From contig NC_082612.1 of assembly GCF_030936135.1 (NCBI RefSeq), forward strand, positions 18,385,734-18,449,733: DNA of 64,000 nucleotides. The letters run 5' to 3'. This stretch comes from Gavia stellata. Lineage: Eukaryota > Chordata > Aves > Gaviiformes > Gaviidae. The position numbers and the translations under genes are program-made. The notes under the pieces were generated by a model that ran no database searches, was not told where the DNA came from, and saw only the letters and a list, made by a program, of their open reading frames with translations. Positions 58,641 to 64,000 of the stretch are shown in pieces. Positions within the stretch are counted from its first letter, which is position 1, and each line of letters starts with the position of its first letter.

Positions 58641-61600
58641 CCAAAACGACTTTCGCACAGAGCAACCCAGCGCCTTAATACCAACCCGAGGAGCCGTCCC
58701 AACAGCTTGTTTTCATCTAAGCTCTTGGATGTTGCCTTTGAAATTCTTTGCCCTGACCGTGTATTTTTTTAAGTCGTTTCCACCAGTGACCTTGTGATTC
58801 AGGAATTCAACTGGGCATCTACTTCATCTCACAGGCGAACCCGTTATCTCCCGCAGCCCGCATCAAGGGAAAGCTCAGCCCAAAACATGGCACTGCCGCT
58901 ACGACGGGCACCTCCCGCCCCTGGGTGGGCAGAGAGTGGTCTCCCACCTTCCTCTGCCAACGCCCGGGACGGAGCCCACCACGCAGCGTTATCTTGCAGC
59001 CCGGGCTATTTTGCAGGTAACAGAACTTAAAATGAAAAAAACCCGAAGAGGCTCGCTGCTGAGAAAGCGTAACGAGACGGGGAAAACACGCCTTCAGAGC
59101 AGTTTTTCATCCTCCTCAGAAGGTTTCTCACAGATAGGCTGCCCTTTATCTTCAAAGCTACATTTTCTATCCCCTTTAAAAACACGGGCAGCGCACCCGC
59201 CAGCAACGCACGCAGGAGGTGTATTTAAGTAAATGGATTCGACCTTTTGCTCATTTTAACAGATGCTGCTTCTGACCACCCCAAAAAGCTTGTTTAAAGT
59301 TAACAACATTAAGCATCGGAGGTCACAAGGCTGATTCAAGGTCATTTTAATTCTGGCTAAAGGTTAATTAGATCACTGCATTAAAGCAAGAAGAGACTAT
59401 ACTCAACGTTACTCTAATGAGGATGGACAGGTTTTTTTATACACCTCTTCGCTGCTCCCTTTATGGTAAGGATAGAGGGTATCTACCAGGGAAGGAATCT
59501 TGCTGTCGGTTCCGCAAATCGAGTTACAGGAACTCCTCTGGCTTTACACCGGTAATGCGTAAATGCAGCGCTTGGGCCATTTGAATTCTTTTTTCATTTG
59601 TGAAGTTGGGCATCCGGGTCTCCCGTTACCTTTCGCCCTGTCCCCCCACGGAGAGCCCGGGGTGGCTCTGCTCCCGCTTCGAGGAGCACCGGCCTCGGCG
59701 TTCAAACATGCGCGGTGGAGGCGTGATCGTCGGAGCCACCAGAAAACGTGGACGGCGAGGCGCTTGCCCGGCAATGATATTCAGCTACCAACTGACAGAG
59801 CCAACAAGCCTCATTTGAAAAATATCACAATATTGTACTTCCCAGCGCTGAACCAAATGGGAAAGTAGTTTCCGATCTGGCAACTGTTCCTGAGCTTTCA
59901 CAGTACTTTGCACCAGGGCAAATCCAAATTTTTTTAAAGAGTTTATTTAAAAATAAAAAAAAAATCCGGATAGAAGAGACCATGGAAATGAGAGACCCTG
60001 GTTCAAGCCCGGTTATCCCTTCCGAGGAAAAGCAAGGACCTCTCCCTGCGTCTCCCTCCTCCCAAGCAAACCCCCTGCCGCTGGGCTGCAGGTTGCTCTG
60101 GTGTGGACTTCTCTCTGGATGGAGCTGTTCAGCTTTGAGTCAGTAACTGCATCAGAGCTGAGCAGAGAGGCCAGACATCCCTTCTTTTTAGGTAAATACC
60201 CTCACTGCTGGGCCTCTAGCTAAACACGACGCTTATCCCTCATCTCTTCCCGAACTGGACGTGTAATTCCAATCTCCTTCGGAGAAACTTTCTGGGGGAG
60301 AACTTAACCCACATTATGGTTTATAGGGGAAAGATGTGGGTTGACAGATAGATACTTTCCCAGCAAAAATCTGTTTTGCAAGGAAAATGCCTAATCAGTT
60401 CAACATCTATATTTAAAATCGTGCCGTAGCATCAGGCTAGAAATAAGGGTTCGTGTTGATTATTAGACTACGAGTACTGAACGGATCACTGACAGGCAGG
60501 GATAACGGTCTGACTCACATTCCCAATACCACCAGTCCCCCAGAACAATTGCCCAAGACCGCCAGGGTTGGACACGCTCTAAATCTCCCACTCTGACTTG
60601 CCCTGGGAACGTGACTGGAGTCAGCGGGACAGGCGAGTCACCCCAGGGCTGAGAGGTACAGAGCCACGGCAAGGTGTCGGCACGCCAGGCAAGTCACCGG
60701 GGGGAAGGAAGTGAAGAAGAGGGAGCTGGAGAGCTTATGTGCTAGACAGAACAACGGAAAACGTGAATTCCCAGTTCACAGCACCCGGTCCCTAACGTTC
60801 TTTTCAGCTTAACAGCAGGGAGCGTGAATGGCACAGTAATACCCAGGGAGGCACCCACAAAAGGAACGGCCTGAAACAGCCCCTTCTTCACATATGTCTG
60901 GGTACCGAAGACAGCTAGTGAAATCAGGATCGGGTTGTCGGCTATTTATGATCAGCAAAAGGGCTGCATTTATTCGATAATTTATTTATCATGAATAATT
61001 CAACTGGTTTTATATGGAAGAGTTTCATTTGCTTGGGCTGTTCACTTGGGAGTCAGTGAGACTGCGTCACCACGTGTTTTTCGGAGAGCTTTCACTTCCC
61101 TAAATTTGGTTGTTCTGCTACTGAAGTTACAACACAATCAACAGGTTCAAAGCTATTTATCTTTTTTTTTTGTCTCGATGCAATGATTTCGGACACTCGC
61201 TGCTTCAAGACCACAGCATAAAACACCAATAGGAGAGAGAATTGCTCTTGTAGCATTTTTGGGTTTTGCCCTGTATTTTTAAATGTCTTGTTTTATTAAA
61301 ACAGTACTATTCTCAGTACAGGCTGCTGGCCTCCTGCTACCACTGCATGCTACATCGCTGGTTCCTCGTGCCCCCCACCCACTGGATCCCGCCCCAGGAC
61401 CACCCGCAAAGCCTGCAACCGCGCGCAGACCCTTTGCAGAGCAGGGCTAGCTCCTGACTCGGCCAGCCACCTTCTTCCCCAACACTGCCATCGGGACTCA
61501 TTCAAACAAGCGCTTGCCCCGCTTTCTACTTTCCCTATAGCGCAGGGGATTCGGACGCAAGCCACAGATTGCACCTTCGCCGGACTTTCCTTCCCCAGTC

Positions 61601-64000
61601 GCCTTAGCTTATCAAGAAGCTCACTTTGGTATTTATTTCTTTAGTGGTACGATGTTCCTGGGCAATGGCCCTCTGGAAGAGGAGCTCTATGGACCATCTT
61701 CTTGCTCACGTCCTGAGGAGGTACTTATAGAAGACTGTTGCTTGGTTTTTCTCTTGGTTTTAAGCATTTGCTTCACAGTACAAGGTTTTCCAAAATCTCA
61801 CTAACTCCCATACTTTAAAAAAAATTGATAAAATTCATACTTGCAATGGACAATTGTGCAATGAATAAGCCGAGCAGTTGTGAACCTGATTTTCTGCTAG
61901 GAGAAACTACCCTTCCTCTGTCAGGTCACCCGCTGAGGACCTTGGCAAGCGTCTTCTCTCTGGGACTGACAAGCTCTTGACCAGATACTCTCACAATACC
62001 TTTCTAATTCTGGCAGAACTGTTTCTTCCATTGGAAGAAAAATGCCGACATCTAACATATATATATATATAAAAAAAAATATGTGTATGTAAAAATAAAC
62101 TTTTACCTCCGTAGGCATATCCCTGTACGCATCTTTATTTGAATAGCTGTTAATCGCTGACATTCCCCAAGGAGGCCACCAGAAACAATGTCAGGGGCCC
62201 TGCTCGTAACCCAGCCGAATACCTGACTATTTAAGGTACTCTGGAGCTGCATGACTCAGAAAGAAAACAGCTCCCCCTACCCATTTTATTAGAAGGCAAT
62301 AAAATCTGGTGGTGTCTCATTAAATTTAATGAGCCTACATAAAATAACCATTACACTGTGGAGGTAATGAAAAGAATAACTATGATGGTTAGTAAATAAA
62401 CCAGCAAGGGTGATGCTATTAGCTACCTACCAGGTATCAAACAGGTAAATGACTCTCAGAAGGAATTATGCTACCTTACACCCCTTTGCACCCCTTGATA
62501 TCTTCTTCTATATCAGTTTTGAGGAATTTCTTTCCCCTCTTCCCATAGGGCATCAGCGTGTTCGATGCAATGCCGCTTGTTTTTACCGCGCTAGGCTGTA
62601 CGTGTGAAACCCTGAACAAATCAGCGCGTAGATAACCTGAAAAATGAGATGCAAATTCCTGTTAGTGGCCAGGGGTTCCGTGCCCCCCCCTTTTCCGAAG
62701 TTTCTTTTACACTAGCCATCTCTTCTGGAAATGTCACCGCAGAAGTTTCCGGGACAAAATCCTCACTTGGCGTAAATCAGCGCCATCCCATTCCGCACAT
62801 TCCGTAATCACGGCGCCAGCTGCAGGCGCTGAGATTTCAAACGCTGGCCCAGAGTCCAAGTCTTCCTCACCTGGCTCGCGCATGCCACAGAAATAAAAGA
62901 GTTAAGCTGATTATGGGATCAACTCCACTGGGAGTTTATGGCTGCCCATAAAAAAGCAAGAAGAGGGGCTGAGTAGAGGCTAGCGTAAAACTCCCGAAGG
63001 TTGCTGTGGGAAATGCGACTTTTGCATTTCCCATTTCACCCGAAATGGCACAAGGAAAGATTTCAGCACAGCGGGCCTATTCATGGGAGCAAACGAGGAG
63101 GATCTGATCTGCGGGCTTATTTCTATACCCTTCCTTCTGAGACTCCTCTTGCTCCTACCGAGGTCAACCGTAGGATTATTACTACTTCAGTTACTAAGCA
63201 GACATTTCGTGTGGGTGCGACGTGTCAGAGCTATATTACAACATCTGCAGTGTTTATTTCTGGATTTAATTGTGGAACCCAAGTACAAATACTGAAGCCT
63301 AATCTTTCTTCATGTTTTTTTTTTTTTTTTACATGAATCATCATACCAGATCAGAAAGAGGCTGAGTAACAACAGGGCAGAAGTTGTCCTCTTCCATGTA
63401 GACCATTTATCGAGAGATGACTATTTTCCTGAAACTCATAGCTCTCACCTCCTGAAAGGACTTAAAACATGTGGGTGTGCTTCCCTTTTGGGACACACCA
63501 TGAACAAAACCGGACTGTGAGATTAGTAATTTTTGTTTGTCGCTATGTTTTGTTTCCTGAAACAAGCACGGTGGCTAACTTCCCAGATCTCTCCCGATCC
63601 AGAGATCTCGTACTGCCTTAACGCAAATCAGGGGTGGTAGAAACCTAACCTAAAAACTTCTTGAGGTGGCAACGCCCAAAACACTCCACTGGATCTTATT
63701 CCCCACCCCTGCCTGCTGCTTCTCTCCTGCCCCAGCTGAAGGGGATGCAAACCTTCCCTCGGTTGCTCGTTTGCTGCTCCCTTATCCAAGAGAAAGATGA
63801 GTAAACCCGGACCATCCCCTGGTCCTGCTCTCTCTGCGCTGCTGCGTGTCCGCCTCTCGCTCGCTTGCTCTAGGATGGGACTCAACACGGGGGTACAGCA
63901 CCATGCACCATGCACCTCTGGGCACAGACTTCTCCTCTCTGGGAGGAGACCTTTGTACCAACGTAGCGGCATGGAAAAGCGGTCTCAACAGCGAGCCCTT
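58641..64000. other. Gene-free flank beyond NKX6-1
   Basis: No gene, RNA gene or dispersed repeat was recognised. AT-rich patches at 60930-61050 and 62230-62480 have several TAAT-type cores and no coding potential. A TA-rich simple repeat lies at 62057-62090. A T-run lies at 63316-63330. Open frames are short and unlike known proteins. Confidence 0.5.

Noticed and set aside
57945-58797. Repeat-peptide open frames of 145-237 codons on both strands
   Set aside because: The 31-bp unit is read in every frame in turn, so the frames reflect the minisatellite, not a repeat protein.
59985-60025. GGTTCAAGCCC resembling a tRNA B box
   Set aside because: No matching A box at the right spacing and no cloverleaf could be drawn from the flanks.
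1-64000. Possible CRISPR, operon, phage or plasmid features
   Set aside because: The sequence is vertebrate nuclear DNA. Tandem repeats here lack unique spacers of constant length, and all genes found are spliced.

Overview
This is vertebrate, almost certainly avian, genomic DNA. It carries eight copies or fragments of the CR1 LINE family, some ending in the typical ATTCTGTG-type 3' tail. It holds long AT-rich introns next to extremely GC-rich CpG islands, and one 200-base run of N typical of a scaffolded assembly. The two protein-coding genes were identified by translating exons across splice sites. They are CDS1 (CDP-diacylglycerol synthase 1; minus strand, 13 exons, ATG at 36086, stop at 3764) and NKX6-1 (NK6 homeobox 1; plus strand, 3 exons, ATG at 51895). 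The pair is divergent, the arrangement I recall for human 4q21, with about 15.8 kb between the start codons.

Layout. 1-1149: no recognised gene. About 1150-3763: probable CDS1 3' UTR ending at tandem AATAAA signals (minus strand). 3764-36086: CDS1, every intron with GT/AG ends, phases joining without a break into 453 codons plus stop. Introns 3 and 2 carry CR1 copies in opposite orientations on either side of exon 3, and intron 1 carries a third. 35480-36970: CDS1 CpG island with GC boxes, overlapped upstream by a 17/51-bp minisatellite. 36970-50010: intergenic, with four CR1 fragments, AT-rich islands and GC-rich blocks from 48.5 kb on. 50011-51310: a 1.3-kb almost pure purine tract of evolving GA-rich satellites, interrupted by a 46-bp CR1 tail. 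51310-56510: NKX6-1 inside a very large CpG island full of G/C homopolymers, with a 200-N gap just past its polyadenylation signal. 56510-64000: no gene; two minisatellites (14-bp and 31-bp units) and AT-rich blocks rich in TAAT-type homeodomain core sites that could be NKX6-1 regulatory DNA.

The two genes do not form a pathway. CDS1 is a housekeeping and signalling lipid enzyme of the ER, making CDP-diacylglycerol for phosphatidylinositol synthesis. NKX6-1 is a developmental repressor acting in pancreatic beta cells and the ventral neural tube. I found no evidence of a novel biological system. The most useful observations are an apparent frameshift in a 14-G run near the end of NKX6-1, inverted CR1 copies flanking CDS1 exons, the purine satellite just upstream of NKX6-1, and the AT-rich islands around NKX6-1. 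No RNA gene, CRISPR array or viral element was recognised.
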